Positions 27,262 through 35,684 of a stretch of 64,000 nucleotides of DNA are shown piece by piece. A model generated the notes under the pieces. The model had not been told where the DNA came from and did not search any database. It worked only from the letters and a program-made list of their open reading frames with translations. How positions within the stretch are numbered: the stretch's first letter is position 1; each line of letters begins with the position of its first letter. This DNA comes from Thauera sp. (GTDB lineage Bacteria; Pseudomonadota; Gammaproteobacteria; Burkholderiales; Rhodocyclaceae): the NCBI GenBank assembly GCA_017302295.1, contig JAFLDS010000001.1, positions 1 to 64,000 on the forward strand, written 5' to 3'. A program made the position numbers and the translations under genes.

Positions 27262-28601
27262 AGCAGGGCCTCCTGTTGTTCGAGCTCCAGCAATTCCGCG
27301 CCAATGCTGCCCGGGCGCATTTCACTTGCCAGCGTCGGCCAGCCCGCCGCGCGCCATGTGATCTCGATACCAGCGTCGCCCAGCGTCACGCGCTCGATCA
27401 ACAACTGAACGATGCGCCGCCGTTCCTCGGGGAACAGTTGTTCCCACACCGCGCCGATCTCGCGCAGCTGCAACACGACCTCTGGCTCCGAGATTTCCGG
27501 GTGCTGGGCGCGAACCGCATCCCACACCGCTTGTACCGCCTCCGGTGCTTTCAGCACGGCATGGACTTGAGTCAGCACCAGTTGCTCGATGGGTTCAGCC
27601 GGTACGCGCCCCGCTTCACTGGCGTCCGCTCCGAAGCGTAGTTTGCGGATCGGCACGTAATAACGGTACGACTTACCGTTCGTCTTGCGTGTATGCGACG
27701 GCTGATACCGTTCGCCGTCCTGTGTGAAGAACAAGCCGAGCAGCAGGGATTCCGGCTGGCGGCGTTGCCAGGTCTCCGACGCGCGCTGCCGATTGCTCTG
27801 CGCGAGGATGGCATGAACCGCATCCCACTGCGCCTGATCGATGATCGCCTCGTGCTGGCCGGGATAGCTTTTCTCCTCGTGCAGGATGTGGCCGAGATAG
27901 ACCCGGTTGTGCAGCAATTTGTACACCATCTGTTTGCTGAATTTCGTGCCCGAGCGCGTGGTCTGCCCATTGGCCGCCAACTGTTTTACCAGATCGGTCG
28001 TCGAACGGCAGCGCACGAATTCGTGGAAGATGTGCCGCACCAGTTTCGCCTCGGTGTCCTCGATGACCAGCCGCCGATTCTCGACGCGATAACCCAGCGG
28101 CGTGTAGCCGCCCATCCACATACCCTTGGCCTTGCTGGCGGCGATCTTGTCGCGGATGCGCTCGCCGGTCACTTCGCGTTCGAACTGCGCAAAGGACAGC
28201 AGGACGTTGAGCATCAACCTGCCCATCGAGGTGGTGGTGTTGAACTGCTGGGTGACCGAAACGAAGGATACCTGTCGCCGTTCAAAGACCTCGATCAGCT
28301 TGGCGAAGTCAGTCAGGTTGCGCGTCAGGCGGTCGATTTTGTACACGACCACGATGTCGATCCGGCCTGCCTCGATGTCGGTCATCAGCCGTTTCAGTGC
28401 CGGTCGCTCGATATTGCCGCCGGAGAAACCGGGATCAATATAGTCATCGGGCACCGGAATCCAGCCTTCGGCACGCTGGCTGGCGATGTAGGCCAGACCC
28501 GCATCCTTCTGCGCATCCAGCGAATTGAAGGATTGGTCGAGGCGTTCATCTGTCGAGACCCGGCAATAGACGGCGCCGCGTTTGGGGGCGACCATTTTCA
28601 T
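27258..28601 (-). CDS. Large serine recombinase (resolvase/invertase family), 447 aa
   Basis: GAVYCRVSTDERLDQSFNSLDAQ holds the catalytic Ser16, and VVYKIDRLTRN and FAQFEREVTGERIRDK carry the conserved Arg and E-helix of the resolvase domain. A Recombinase domain follows (GYTPLGYRV to about residue 290), then a Zn-ribbon-like and coiled-coil tail. At 447 residues it is a large serine recombinase able to integrate or excise DNA on its own. It is in translational overlap with the DUF2924 gene before it and the HTH gene after it. Confidence 0.9.
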   Translation of the reverse strand: MKMVAPKRGAVYCRVSTDERLDQSFNSLDAQKDAGLAYIASQRAEGWIPVPDDYIDPGFSGGNIERPALKRLMTDIEAGRIDIVVVYKIDRLTRNLTDFAKLIEVFERRQVSFVSVTQQFNTTTSMGRLMLNVLLSFAQFEREVTGERIRDKIAASKAKGMWMGGYTPLGYRVENRRLVIEDTEAKLVRHIFHEFVRCRSTTDLVKQLAANGQTTRSGTKFSKQMVYKLLHNRVYLGHILHEEKSYPGQHEAIIDQAQWDAVHAILAQSNRQRASETWQRRQPESLLLGLFFTQDGERYQPSHTRKTNGKSYRYYVPIRKLRFGADASEAGRVPAEPIEQLVLTQVHAVLKAPEAVQAVWDAVRAQHPEISEPEVVLQLREIGAVWEQLFPEERRRIVQLLIERVTLGDAGIEITWRAAGWPTLASEMRPGSIGAELLELEQQEALL

Positions 28602-29050
28602 GGGCGTGCTCCTTTCACGCCAAAGAACGCCGGGCCCGACCAGTGCGTGCCAGTAATGGCGCGGGCGGCTGCCGACAGGCTGCGGTAGCGCTGGCCGTTC
28701 AGTTCATAGCTGCCATCGGGCAATACCGTGACGCGGTATTCCTGCCGATCCCATTCGCGGATCAACGTGGTGCCCGGCAACAGGCGCACTTCCGGCCCGC
28801 GCCCCACCTTGATCTTGGAATGCTTTTCACCGCAGTCGGCCAGATAGGCTTTGACGTCGGCAGGCAATCCGCCCAGCGCTTTTTCTTGCAGGCGGTACGC
28901 CAAGCGGCCTTCCAAATAATGCCGCACGACACGCATCGGCCGTCGGGGAAAGTGCTGATCCCACAGCGCCCACAATTCGGGCATCGGGAGATTCGGCAAG
29001 GCGGCGAGTTGGGCTGCGATGCTGGTTTTGTGTTTCCATGAATCGGTCAT
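28598..29050 (-). CDS. DUF2924-domain protein, 150 aa
   Basis: The protein has the DUF2924 pattern: LWALWDQHFPRRP, YLEGRLAYRLQEKALGGL, then GTTLIREWDRQEYRVTVL and YRSLSAAARAITG. This last part resembles a small DNA-binding tail. DUF2924 genes almost always precede a serine recombinase in mobile islands, as here, where the genes overlap by four bases (ATGA). A recombination accessory role is inferred from this linkage. Confidence 0.8.
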   Translation of the reverse strand: MTDSWKHKTSIAAQLAALPNLPMPELWALWDQHFPRRPMRVVRHYLEGRLAYRLQEKALGGLPADVKAYLADCGEKHSKIKVGRGPEVRLLPGTTLIREWDRQEYRVTVLPDGSYELNGQRYRSLSAAARAITGTHWSGPAFFGVKGARP

Positions 29051-29122
29051 AACAGAGATTCCGTGAGTTGAGACAGGTGCATGAACGCGCTGTGGCAGGC
29101 ATAAGCCAAGTCAAACCACGCT

Positions 29123-29533
29123 CTACTGACAATCATCGATCTGACCTGTTGCCGCCTCGAAACGCTCGCCCAGTAAGGTCTGTTTGTGCCCGGTGCGCTT
29201 GTCCTTGACGCCCAAGATGTAGACCTCGCCATTCCAGACGCCACAAGCCACGTCGGTGTCCACCTCGTCAGCAGGCATCAGCCAGCCCGTCACGCCTTCC
29301 GGCATTCGTAGCAGGTCGGCGGGCTCACTGATCGGTACGTGCAATGCGGCCTGCCGCGAATCAAGCCAGTGCAATATCTCGGGTGGTGTGTCGGGGAAAT
29401 TCTCCAGGCTCAGGATCGGAATCCAGACCAGCGGCTTCCCACCGCCGAGCCAACCCTGCACGCGCTGGGCGACTTCGGGGTCGTGAAAGGCCAGCGGCTG
29501 GCCGGGGATGGTGCTGTCAATCGTCGTGTTCAT
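29123..29533 (-). CDS. Hypothetical mobile-element protein, 136 aa
   Basis: A soluble protein with no recognised domain. It reads like a small enzyme-inhibitor or accessory fold, rich in Pro/Trp: KPLVWIPILSLENFPDTPPEI and GWLMPADEVDTDVACGVWNGEVYILGVKDKRTGHK. An AGGAGAT lies just before the ATG at 29533. It is on the same strand as the recombinase module, 72 bases from the DUF2924 start, so probably in one transcript. Confidence 0.55.
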   Translation of the reverse strand: MNTTIDSTIPGQPLAFHDPEVAQRVQGWLGGGKPLVWIPILSLENFPDTPPEILHWLDSRQAALHVPISEPADLLRMPEGVTGWLMPADEVDTDVACGVWNGEVYILGVKDKRTGHKQTLLGERFEAATGQIDDCQ

Positions 29534-29677
29534 TTCATCTCCTTGAATGCTGGTAACCCGGCGAATTGCCGAGTGGTAACCGGTAACCTGGCGTGGTAAC
29601 CCGGTTTCAGGCTCTGTCTCTGGCGAGGGAGCGCGGCTGCGCCCCCCGTATGGGTTTATGCGTGGGAAGGACCCCTT

Positions 29678-30070
29678 TCACCTGTGACGGCGATACCGAC
29701 GTAGCGGGCGTTGGAAATGGCGCTGCCACCATCGCCGCAGACGCCGTTCGATGCGCGCGGCCATACACAGCCAGCGCCACCACCACGGCAGCCTGAGCCG
29801 CACGCGGCGCGGCCTGCGCACGATGGAGGTCGACGTCCTGCCGGGAACAGTGAACGGGGTCTCGCCCCACGTGGCCTGTGACGCGGAAGGCTGCGCACCA
29901 ATGCCGTCATCGCGCTTGATGGCGGCGTGCGCTGCTGGTGGCAATGACTGCTGTCGGATGGGCAGGCGCTCCCGACCATCTGGTCCGGGTGCGATACGCG
30001 GCGACAGCGGCCCGAAGCGATCCGGCTGGTGCTGGCGTGAAGGCTGGATTTCCATGGAGGCAGCCCTCAC
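29678..30070 (-). CDS. Arg-rich small protein coupled to the upstream gene, 130 aa
   Basis: GTG at 30070 overlaps the stop of the upstream gene by four bases (GTGA), the same coupling used through this gene set, which is the main reason to call it. An inner ATG would give MEIQPSRQHQPDRFG. The C-terminal third is very basic with a Trp/Leu patch (LRLPWWWRWLCMAARIERRLRR), which could touch membrane or nucleic acid. High GC makes chance frames likely, so confidence is modest. Confidence 0.4.
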   Translation of the reverse strand: MRAASMEIQPSRQHQPDRFGPLSPRIAPGPDGRERLPIRQQSLPPAAHAAIKRDDGIGAQPSASQATWGETPFTVPGRTSTSIVRRPRRVRLRLPWWWRWLCMAARIERRLRRWWQRHFQRPLRRYRRHR

Positions 30071-30966
30071 ACATCCACGCGCACAACGGTCGATAGGCCC
30101 GTGCCATGACCGAGATGCTTCTTCGGTGGATTGGGATCGGGCGCGTAGATGCGGCGCTCATCGCCTTTGGCCTTGGGGTGATAGACCTTCACTCCCCAGC
30201 CATCAAAGCCAGCGCTGCACAGGGCCTTATCCAGCGCAGCGATCAATTCGTTGTCGGTGCGTGTGAACTGGTCGTTCAGATCACGCAGTTCTTCAAATGG
30301 GATGCCCGCGATCAATGTTGGCAGCAGTTCGCCGTCACGCGTTTGTCCGATTAGCTCGTGGTCGAAGCGGGTGCAGGTATCACCCGTCACGCGGGCGTGG
30401 GTCAGGCGCACACGCTGCATCAGCACCGCCTCCACGCCTTGCATCTCGCGCCAGGCCTGCACGAAGGTCTTGGCAGCCTCCAGCATCCGCTGTGCGCTGG
30501 GCTGGAAAATGCGGCGGATTTCCTGATCGACTAATGACTCATCGACGCCGGCCACCATCTGCCCGGCCAGATCGTTGAGGTACTGCTCCAGCGCCTTGAC
30601 ACGGGTGGGCGCTTCCAGCACCTGCTGCGTGGCTTTCACACGCGCGGATTGTTCCTGTGCCAATGCCTGCTGGTGTTCCTGATCGAACTTTGCCAACGCA
30701 TCCGCATCGCCCAAGGCCAGCAGCACTTCGCGCTGGATGGTCAACGCCATCTCCGGCTCGGCGGGTTTGTCCCAGCCGTTGCTGATGCGATTGGCCGCGA
30801 TCAGTGCCGCAAGGGCCTGGTCGTACTGGGCGTTCTGCTGGCGCAGGCGGTCAAACATTTGCGCCACGGCACTGACATCCCCGATTTCATTCAGGGGCGA
30901 TGCGCCCGTGACGGATTTCGGGTTGGCCGCTGCGGCGGCTTTCTTGGTGAAAGGGTTTACGTTCAT
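30067..30966 (-). CDS. Hypothetical protein of the element replication operon, 299 aa
   Basis: ATG at 30966 (MNVNPFTKKAAAAANPKS) overlaps the stop of the ATPase gene by four bases; the longer frame upstream is a shadow of that gene. The protein is helical, with coiled-coil-like stretches (QEHQQALAQEQSARVKATQQ) and a C-terminal globular part ending in YHPKAKGDERRIYAPDPNPP. No motif assigns it. Its fixed place after the ATPase suggests a replication or transfer accessory protein. Confidence 0.6.
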   Translation of the reverse strand: MNVNPFTKKAAAAANPKSVTGASPLNEIGDVSAVAQMFDRLRQQNAQYDQALAALIAANRISNGWDKPAEPEMALTIQREVLLALGDADALAKFDQEHQQALAQEQSARVKATQQVLEAPTRVKALEQYLNDLAGQMVAGVDESLVDQEIRRIFQPSAQRMLEAAKTFVQAWREMQGVEAVLMQRVRLTHARVTGDTCTRFDHELIGQTRDGELLPTLIAGIPFEELRDLNDQFTRTDNELIAALDKALCSAGFDGWGVKVYHPKAKGDERRIYAPDPNPPKKHLGHGTGLSTVVRVDV

Positions 30967-32822
30967 TTGTGTTCTCCATATCGAATACCGCCCACAGAGG
31001 TGTGGGAGACGCCGGGCGGCGTGGCGTACTGTTTTTGGGTGGTGATGCGCCATAGCGCACCGTCGCGGCTGTGGCCAAGATGGGTGATGTCGATGCCCTT
31101 GGCGCGATAGGCTGGGGCGATGCGGCGCAGCTGATCGGCCAGCCCTTTCGGGGAACGAGGCCAAGTGCTGCGGTCCGGGATGCTGTGGGTGTTCAGCAAG
31201 TCGTAGAGCTGACCGGCGGTGCCTTGCCAGTTGATCGGCAGGATGCGATCTGCGATGTACTTGTCGAGCGCCTGTGCGACGGCATTGCTCTCCAGCGCAC
31301 GGTCGATGCCCGCACGCACGAGCTCGGCGTACTGCTGCTGGAATTCACCGGGCGCGAAGCCCAAGGCGCGCGCCACCGCCTCGCCCAGCCGCTCAAAGTC
31401 GGCCATGCGCTGTTTCTGGGTGAGCTTGACTGTCGGCAGAATGGCCAGCGCCGCTGAGAACAGATCCAGCAGCCCGGCGAACACCTTGGGCTGATTCCGT
31501 TCCCAGCCTGCGTGGGTGTCGGCATCGTCACGCCGGGCCTCGGCGGCAATGGTCGGCAGATCGACGTGAATCACCCTGTCGATCAGGTCCGGGCGGGTGG
31601 CGACCACGGCGATGCCATTGAGCACCACCGGTCGCTTGGTCTCCATGACATGCTCTTCACCGTTGGTGTAGAGCTGGCGCGAGGCAAAGCCGCCGCCGGT
31701 GGCCAGTGTGCAAAAGGCATCCTGCTGCTCGGGCGTGAGGCCGGAGAGGTTCTCGTAGCTGACCAGCCAGTTGTTGGCGGCGGCGACGAACACGTCCTCC
31801 ACCGTCTTGGGCCGCCCGCGCAGCATCACCTTGTTGGGATCGACCAGGCTGCGCAGCACGGATTGCGTGGTGGACTTGGCCGAGCCTTGTTCTCCTACCA
31901 GCTCCAGAACCGGGAAAGGGGTGTCAGGGCGGAAGCAATCCAGCAGCCACGCCAGCACCATCACGCGGCTGTGCGCCGGAATGTTGGTGTGCGGCCAGAG
32001 CAACCCGACATCGCTATGGGCCACCGGCATCGGCAGCGGGCGCATCGAAGGCGTGCGGGTGAAGTACACCGGCGACTCGTTCACCACCCTCCAGCCCTGG
32101 GGGGTGACGTGGATGGCCTGCCACTGCTCATCGGCCAGATCGATCAGGTAGCCGTCGTCGCAGCGGGCGGCGCGGACATGGACCTTGATCTCGTCGCCAT
32201 CATTGATGCCTGCTGCGGCGAGCGTGGCCAGTGCCGATTTCATCGTGGTTTCCGGCACGCCCATTTCCTTGGCACGCCAGTACGCCGCCCGCAACCAGTC
32301 CTCGAAGCCGGAGGAATACACGCGCCACACTTCGCGCCGACTGGGCATCGGGATGACGGCCACCGCATTACGGTCGGCATCGTGGTGCAACTGGCACTGT
32401 GCCCGCGCCAAGGCGACCAGTTCATCAAGCGCGCTGGCATCGTCATCGCTGCCGGACAATTCGTCGCGCACCAAGTTGTCGAGCACCGTCACCGAGCAAT
32501 CGCGGTTGGCCTTCTTGGCGGCGTTGCGCAAGCGCAAGTAGGTCGGCAGATCAGTGGCCTTCAAGATCGAGAAGGCACGCACCACGTCCTCTTCGGCCAG
32601 CACGCCCACGTCATCCACCAGACGGGCCAGTGCCGCCTCGATCAAGCCAACGGGATCGGTGTCGGGCGTGACGGTCGCGTTGCCAGCCATATCTGCATGC
32701 TGCGACTGCAACAATAGGGCGGCATCGTCACCACCATCACAACCATCACCGCTGTGACGGTGGTGATGATCGTGACGGTCCTTGTCTACTGACTGGCCCG
32801 GGGGAAGGATGGTGTCGGTCAT
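30963..32822 (-). CDS. Element-encoded ATPase/replication helicase-like protein, 619 aa
   Basis: Walker A GEQGSAKST is followed by a Walker B-like WLVSYENLSGL and a sensor region (VVLNGIAVVATRPDLIDRVIHVDLP), the layout of phage and island DUF927-like ATPases related to primase-helicases. No primase motif is clear in the N-terminal half. ATG at 32822 overlaps the stop of the AlpA gene by one base (TGATG); a GTG at 32825 is possible. Residues 10-35 (His/Asp/Gly-rich) are coded by the GTGAC-type repeat array, a sign that regulatory DNA overlaps the coding start. Confidence 0.72.
   Translation of the reverse strand: MTDTILPPGQSVDKDRHDHHHRHSGDGCDGGDDAALLLQSQHADMAGNATVTPDTDPVGLIEAALARLVDDVGVLAEEDVVRAFSILKATDLPTYLRLRNAAKKANRDCSVTVLDNLVRDELSGSDDDASALDELVALARAQCQLHHDADRNAVAVIPMPSRREVWRVYSSGFEDWLRAAYWRAKEMGVPETTMKSALATLAAAGINDGDEIKVHVRAARCDDGYLIDLADEQWQAIHVTPQGWRVVNESPVYFTRTPSMRPLPMPVAHSDVGLLWPHTNIPAHSRVMVLAWLLDCFRPDTPFPVLELVGEQGSAKSTTQSVLRSLVDPNKVMLRGRPKTVEDVFVAAANNWLVSYENLSGLTPEQQDAFCTLATGGGFASRQLYTNGEEHVMETKRPVVLNGIAVVATRPDLIDRVIHVDLPTIAAEARRDDADTHAGWERNQPKVFAGLLDLFSAALAILPTVKLTQKQRMADFERLGEAVARALGFAPGEFQQQYAELVRAGIDRALESNAVAQALDKYIADRILPINWQGTAGQLYDLLNTHSIPDRSTWPRSPKGLADQLRRIAPAYRAKGIDITHLGHSRDGALWRITTQKQYATPPGVSHTSVGGIRYGEHK
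32687..32790. repeat. GTGAC/AACAATA repeat array, copy 1
   Basis: It contains AACAATA (32710-32716), then inverted GTCAC/ATCAC and GTGAC/GATG motifs on both sides of a centre near 32753. The start, ATATCTGCATGCTG, matches ATATCTGCGTGCTG in copy 3 at about 34688. It lies inside the start of the ATPase gene. Confidence 0.6.
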
Positions 32823-33037
32823 CACAACATCACCGCACGCGAGGCCTGGGTGCGCTCAGCGATCCAGGCATCGATCTCGTGTTCCAGCCAGCCGACTGTG
32901 TTGGCGGACAGGCGGATCGGTGCCGGAAACTGCCCAGCGGCGATCAGGGCATAGAGGGAGCTGCGGCCAAGCCCGGTCCGCGCCTCGACCTGACGGCGGC
33001 GCAGCACACACAGCCGGGGCTGGATCGGTTTGGACAT
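32822..33037 (-). CDS. AlpA-family transcriptional regulator, 71 aa
   Basis: ATG at 33037, with AGGAGG about 9 bases upstream, gives LRRRQVEARTGLGRSSLYALIAAGQFPAPIRL. This is the winged-helix AlpA/MerR-like fold that activates excisionase or integrase genes in prophages and islands. It is the usual first small regulator of such elements and is directly coupled to the ATPase gene, so it probably controls replication or excision of this element. Confidence 0.85.
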   Translation of the reverse strand: MSKPIQPRLCVLRRRQVEARTGLGRSSLYALIAAGQFPAPIRLSANTVGWLEHEIDAWIAERTQASRAVML

Positions 33038-33198
33038 TGGTGCAACCTCCTGTTTCGCGTTGGAATGCGATGGAGGTTGTTTGCCGTATCCATGCCGTAG
33101 CAAGGGCGGCGGCAAAGCGGCCAGCTGGGATGTGGCCTGACGGGGAGAACTACGGCAAAGGAATTGCGGGGAGGCAGTGCCGGACTACGGCAAAGCGC

Positions 33199-33960
33199 TC
33201 AATCGTCGCCGAAATAATCGGCGGCGTCGGCCCAGTCGGGGAAAGAGCGGATGAGGATGCGTTTGACGACCTTGGCCTGCATATGGCCCTTGTCCACCAA
33301 CCAAGCCGCGATGAGATGCGGTTGCCAGCGGGACGGCTCGCGCAGACGACCAGCATAGGTGCGTGCCCCCGTCAGGCCGCAATCCTTGGCTTCCCGCATG
33401 CGGGTCTTCCACCACTCGGTGTTGGCCTGCTCATCAGCAAGGACGGAAAATGCGGCGATGATCTCGTTGCTGGGCACATCGCCAGCAGGCGGGGTGAGAT
33501 TGGGGCGATCTGATGCAATGGGAGCGGAAACAAATTCCTTCTCGGCAGTGGCACCCACCATCGGCACTTCGACCTGCTGATTACAGACATCCGCAACAAC
33601 GGGGGACACCGGTGCAGGCATCGGTTTGGCCCACGCGGGCGTCGGCGGCAAGGGTTGCATCGGTCGTGGTGGACCTGCCAACGGACTGTTGCCATCCAGC
33701 CGGATCGCCCAGGCGTCGAAGGAGGCGCGCTCGATGATGAGGATGCGCCGCTCAGCCAGTTCGCGTAGCGGGTCGTCGAAGTTCTTGCCATCGCGCCGAC
33801 CGTACTGGACCTCCCCACGCTCACAGGCGGTCAGCAAGGCTTCGTATTTGGCTTGACGACACCGGTCATCGCGCTGGCACCAGCGGTCAAGGATGTACCA
33901 GGGCGGCAGCCAGTTGGCGTGTTCCCAATAGTGATCACAGCTGTCGGCAGCCCAGTTCAT
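33199..33960 (-). CDS. Hypothetical mobile-element protein, 253 aa
   Basis: ATG at 33960 (MNWAADSCDHYWEHANWLPP) was chosen because the longer frame upstream runs into repeat DNA. The N-terminal 90 residues hold YEALLTACERGEVQYGRRDGK and a Trp-rich start. A Pro-rich linker (about 100-125) leads to a C-terminal helical domain ending FPDWADAADYFGDD. Homologues of this build accompany AlpA/ATPase island modules; no function is known to me. It reads toward AlpA with a gap of about 160 bases. Confidence 0.6.
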   Translation of the reverse strand: MNWAADSCDHYWEHANWLPPWYILDRWCQRDDRCRQAKYEALLTACERGEVQYGRRDGKNFDDPLRELAERRILIIERASFDAWAIRLDGNSPLAGPPRPMQPLPPTPAWAKPMPAPVSPVVADVCNQQVEVPMVGATAEKEFVSAPIASDRPNLTPPAGDVPSNEIIAAFSVLADEQANTEWWKTRMREAKDCGLTGARTYAGRLREPSRWQPHLIAAWLVDKGHMQAKVVKRILIRSFPDWADAADYFGDD

Positions 33961-33976
33961 GGAGGGTGAGTATCCC

Positions 33977-34017
33977 GGTGACGATGGTGATGATGGTGAC
34001 GGTTGATCTCTATTGTT
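33977..34017. repeat. GTGAC/AACAATA repeat array, copy 2 (half)
   Basis: GGTGACGATGGTGATGATGG from 33977, then GTGAC and CTATTGTTA (TATTGTT at 34011-34017). It matches the right half of copy 3. Downstream, GCGCACATATTGCCC resembles GCGCATACATGCCCC after copy 3. It lies between the 253-aa gene and parD. Confidence 0.65.
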
Positions 34018-34056
34018 ACGATCGAGGAGCGCACATATTGCCCTCGTATCTTGCCT

Positions 34057-34074
34057 TGCCAAATTTTGCCAAAG
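34057..34074 (+). promoter_or_regulatory. ParD operator-like direct repeats
   Basis: TTGCCAAA occurs at 34057-34064 and 34067-34074, exactly 10 bases apart on one face of the helix, 17 bases before the parD start. Ribbon-helix-helix antitoxins bind such tandem short repeats. Confidence 0.45.
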
Positions 34075-34090
34075 AATACACACTTACGCC

Positions 34091-34342
34091 ATGAGCACGA
34101 TGAACATCTCCCTTCCCGACACCCTGAAGTCCTTCGTGGACGAGCAGGTCAGTCAGCGCGGCTACGGCACGAGCAGTGAGTACGTGCGCGAGTTGATCCG
34201 CAAGGATCAGGATCGCCTGCAACTGCGCAACCTGCTGTTGGCCGGAGCCACCTCGGCCCCGGCGGCACCTGCCGATGCAAGCTACTTTGATGGCCTTCGG
34301 GATCGGGTGCGCAAGGCTGCCAAACCCGCGACCAAGGCGTGA
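34091..34342 (+). CDS. parD: ParD-type antitoxin, 83 aa
   Basis: MSTMNISLPDTLKSFVDEQ and GYGTSSEYVRELIRKDQDRLQ are the CopG/ParD ribbon-helix-helix; the C-terminal half (SYFDGLRDRVRKAA) binds and blocks ParE. ATG 34091 begins this domain. It overlaps the parE GTG by four bases (GTGA). With ParE it would stabilise the element in the host. Confidence 0.9.
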   Translation: MSTMNISLPDTLKSFVDEQVSQRGYGTSSEYVRELIRKDQDRLQLRNLLLAGATSAPAAPADASYFDGLRDRVRKAAKPATKA

Positions 34343-34668
34343 AGGCCAAGCCAGTCGTCCCGCGTGAGCAGGCCAACCGGGATGTCGATGATGCCGTTGC
34401 CTACTACTTGAACGAAGCCACCGAAGCAGTCGCGCTCGGTTTCATTGATTCGCTGGAGCAGGCATACACCCACATCGCTCGCCATCCGGCCACCGGCTCG
34501 CCGCGTTACGCCCATGAACTCAACCTGCCCGGCCTGCGCACTTGGCCGCTGACGCGCTACCCGCACCTCGTGTTTTACGTTGAGCTCCCGGACCACATTG
34601 ATGTCTGGCGTGTGCTGCATGGCCAGCGGGATATTCCGGCGTGGATGCAGGAGCCTGACGGCGTGTGA
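34339..34668 (+). CDS. parE: ParE-family toxin (RelE/ParE superfamily), 109 aa
   Basis: Starts at GTG 34339. VVPREQANRDVDDAVAYYLNEA and ALGFIDSLEQAYTHIARHPATGS are the ParE helical hairpin, followed by the beta-sheet LRTWPLTRYPHLVFYVELPDHIDVWRVLHGQRDIP ending. Proven ParE proteins poison DNA gyrase; others of the family target ribosomes, so the target is not certain. Confidence 0.9.
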   Translation: MKAKPVVPREQANRDVDDAVAYYLNEATEAVALGFIDSLEQAYTHIARHPATGSPRYAHELNLPGLRTWPLTRYPHLVFYVELPDHIDVWRVLHGQRDIPAWMQEPDGV

Positions 34669-34686
34669 TGGTCGGACCGCCAGGGC

Positions 34687-34812
34687 ATATCTGCGTGCTG
34701 GCCGGTGTAAACAATAAGAAGCGACCGTCACAACAATCACCACTGTCACGTCGCCGCCGGTGATGGTTGTGACGATGGTGATGGTCACCGCCTATTGTTA
34801 TGGTCGGCGCGC
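34687..34812. repeat. GTGAC/AACAATA repeat array, copy 3 (full palindrome)
   Basis: Outer AACAATA (34710-34716) and TATTGTT (34793-34799) are inverted. Between them several GTCAC/ATCAC motifs on the left mirror GTGAC/GTGATG motifs on the right. It matches copies 1 and 2 and lies directly after parE, so ParDE is bracketed by related sequence. Confidence 0.65.
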
Positions 34813-34907
34813 GCATACATGCCCCGGGCAAAACGGGTCCTTCCTACCGAAAATCCAATGCGGGGGGCGGCAGCGCAGCATTTCGCCACCGTCCGACCAG
34901 AAAACAA

Positions 34908-35042
34908 GGTTTGCAGGGTTTGCGGTTCGCACTCGGCGGTGTGGGCCAGCGGGCCAAATCCCACGTCAGCACTGGCGTTCGCAGGATGGCAGGGAATACG
35001 GAAGGTGCGAACCATGGTGCGTACCGGGTTCGCAGGTTTGCA
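34908..35042. repeat. Iteron-like GGTTYGCA octamers
   Basis: GGTTTGCA at 34908-34915, GGTTTGCG at 34917-34924, GGTTCGCA at 34924-34931, an inverted copy TGCGAACC at 35006-35013, then GGTTCGCA 35027-35034 and GGTTTGCA 35035-35042. Six copies in 135 bases of non-coding DNA look like a binding array for a replication or transfer protein. Confidence 0.5.
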
Positions 35043-35342
35043 CCCTGGTCGCGTGAAATCGGCCACCGATGGTGTCCACCAAATTGAAGGGCTCGGATTT
35101 TCTCCGGGCCCTTTTTCTTGCCTGAAATCCCCGCACCACATGGGGTTCCGGCCGCCTGTGCTGCGGGTGGCCACCTGCCAAAACGCCCGAAATCGGCCAC
35201 TTTCTCGGCCAGAGCCGTCTCTATTCTCTGTTTTGGCCTGCGGGTAGGCGCAGATTTTGCTCTCGCAAAATCAACAACTTACGCGCGGCGGTTCAGCGTC
35301 AACCACGGTCACCAGTCACCAGTACGACTAGATGATGTGCGT
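35043..35342. other. Non-coding stretch before the TacAT module
   Basis: Several short overlapping frames exist but none has protein-like composition or a ribosome site. The DNA is rich in GGCCA-type words and short repeats. No feature is supported until the promoter of the DUF1778 gene. Confidence 0.3.
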
Positions 35343-35376
35343 CACTTGTACTAACATTGTGACACTTGATCTAACA
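35343..35376 (+). promoter_or_regulatory. TacA operator-like tandem repeats
   Basis: CACTTGTACTAACA (35343-35356) and CACTTGATCTAACA (35363-35376) differ at two positions and are 20 bases apart, two helical turns, ending 14 bases before the antitoxin start. This fits autoregulation by a ribbon-helix-helix DUF1778 antitoxin. Confidence 0.55.
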
Positions 35377-35390
35377 AAAGAGGTGCTGCC

Positions 35391-35684
35391 ATGACTGCCG
35401 TTGCATCGTCGCCTTCCGTCCGCTCCGCCCGACTTGGGCTGCGAGCCACCCCCGAACAAGAGGTGGTGCTGCGCCGTGCCGCCGAGGTGGCCCGCAAGTC
35501 GCTGACCGACTTCATTCTCGACAGCGCTTGCCTGGCCGCCGAGCAGACCCTGCTGGACCAACGATTGTTCATGGTCTCGGGCAGCCAGTACCAGGCCCTG
35601 ATGGATCTGCTGGATCGCCCCGAACAGGCCAACGAGGGATTGCGTGACCTGTTTGCCCGCAAGGCGCCCTGGGACACGAAGTGA
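35391..35684 (+). CDS. tacA: DUF1778 antitoxin of TacA type, 97 aa
   Basis: SARLGLRATPEQEVVLRRAAEVARKSLTDFIL is the DUF1778 ribbon-helix-helix, and the C-terminal part (FMVSGSQYQALMDLLDRP) is the known toxin-neutralising arm. Four bases overlap the next gene (GTGA). With the GNAT protein it forms a TacAT-type pair. Confidence 0.9.
   Translation: MTAVASSPSVRSARLGLRATPEQEVVLRRAAEVARKSLTDFILDSACLAAEQTLLDQRLFMVSGSQYQALMDLLDRPEQANEGLRDLFARKAPWDTK

Noticed and set aside
27693-28688. 331-aa plus-strand frame
   Set aside because: Antisense of the serine recombinase.
31512-32717. 401-aa plus-strand frame
   Set aside because: Shadow of the ATPase gene; composition is not protein-like.
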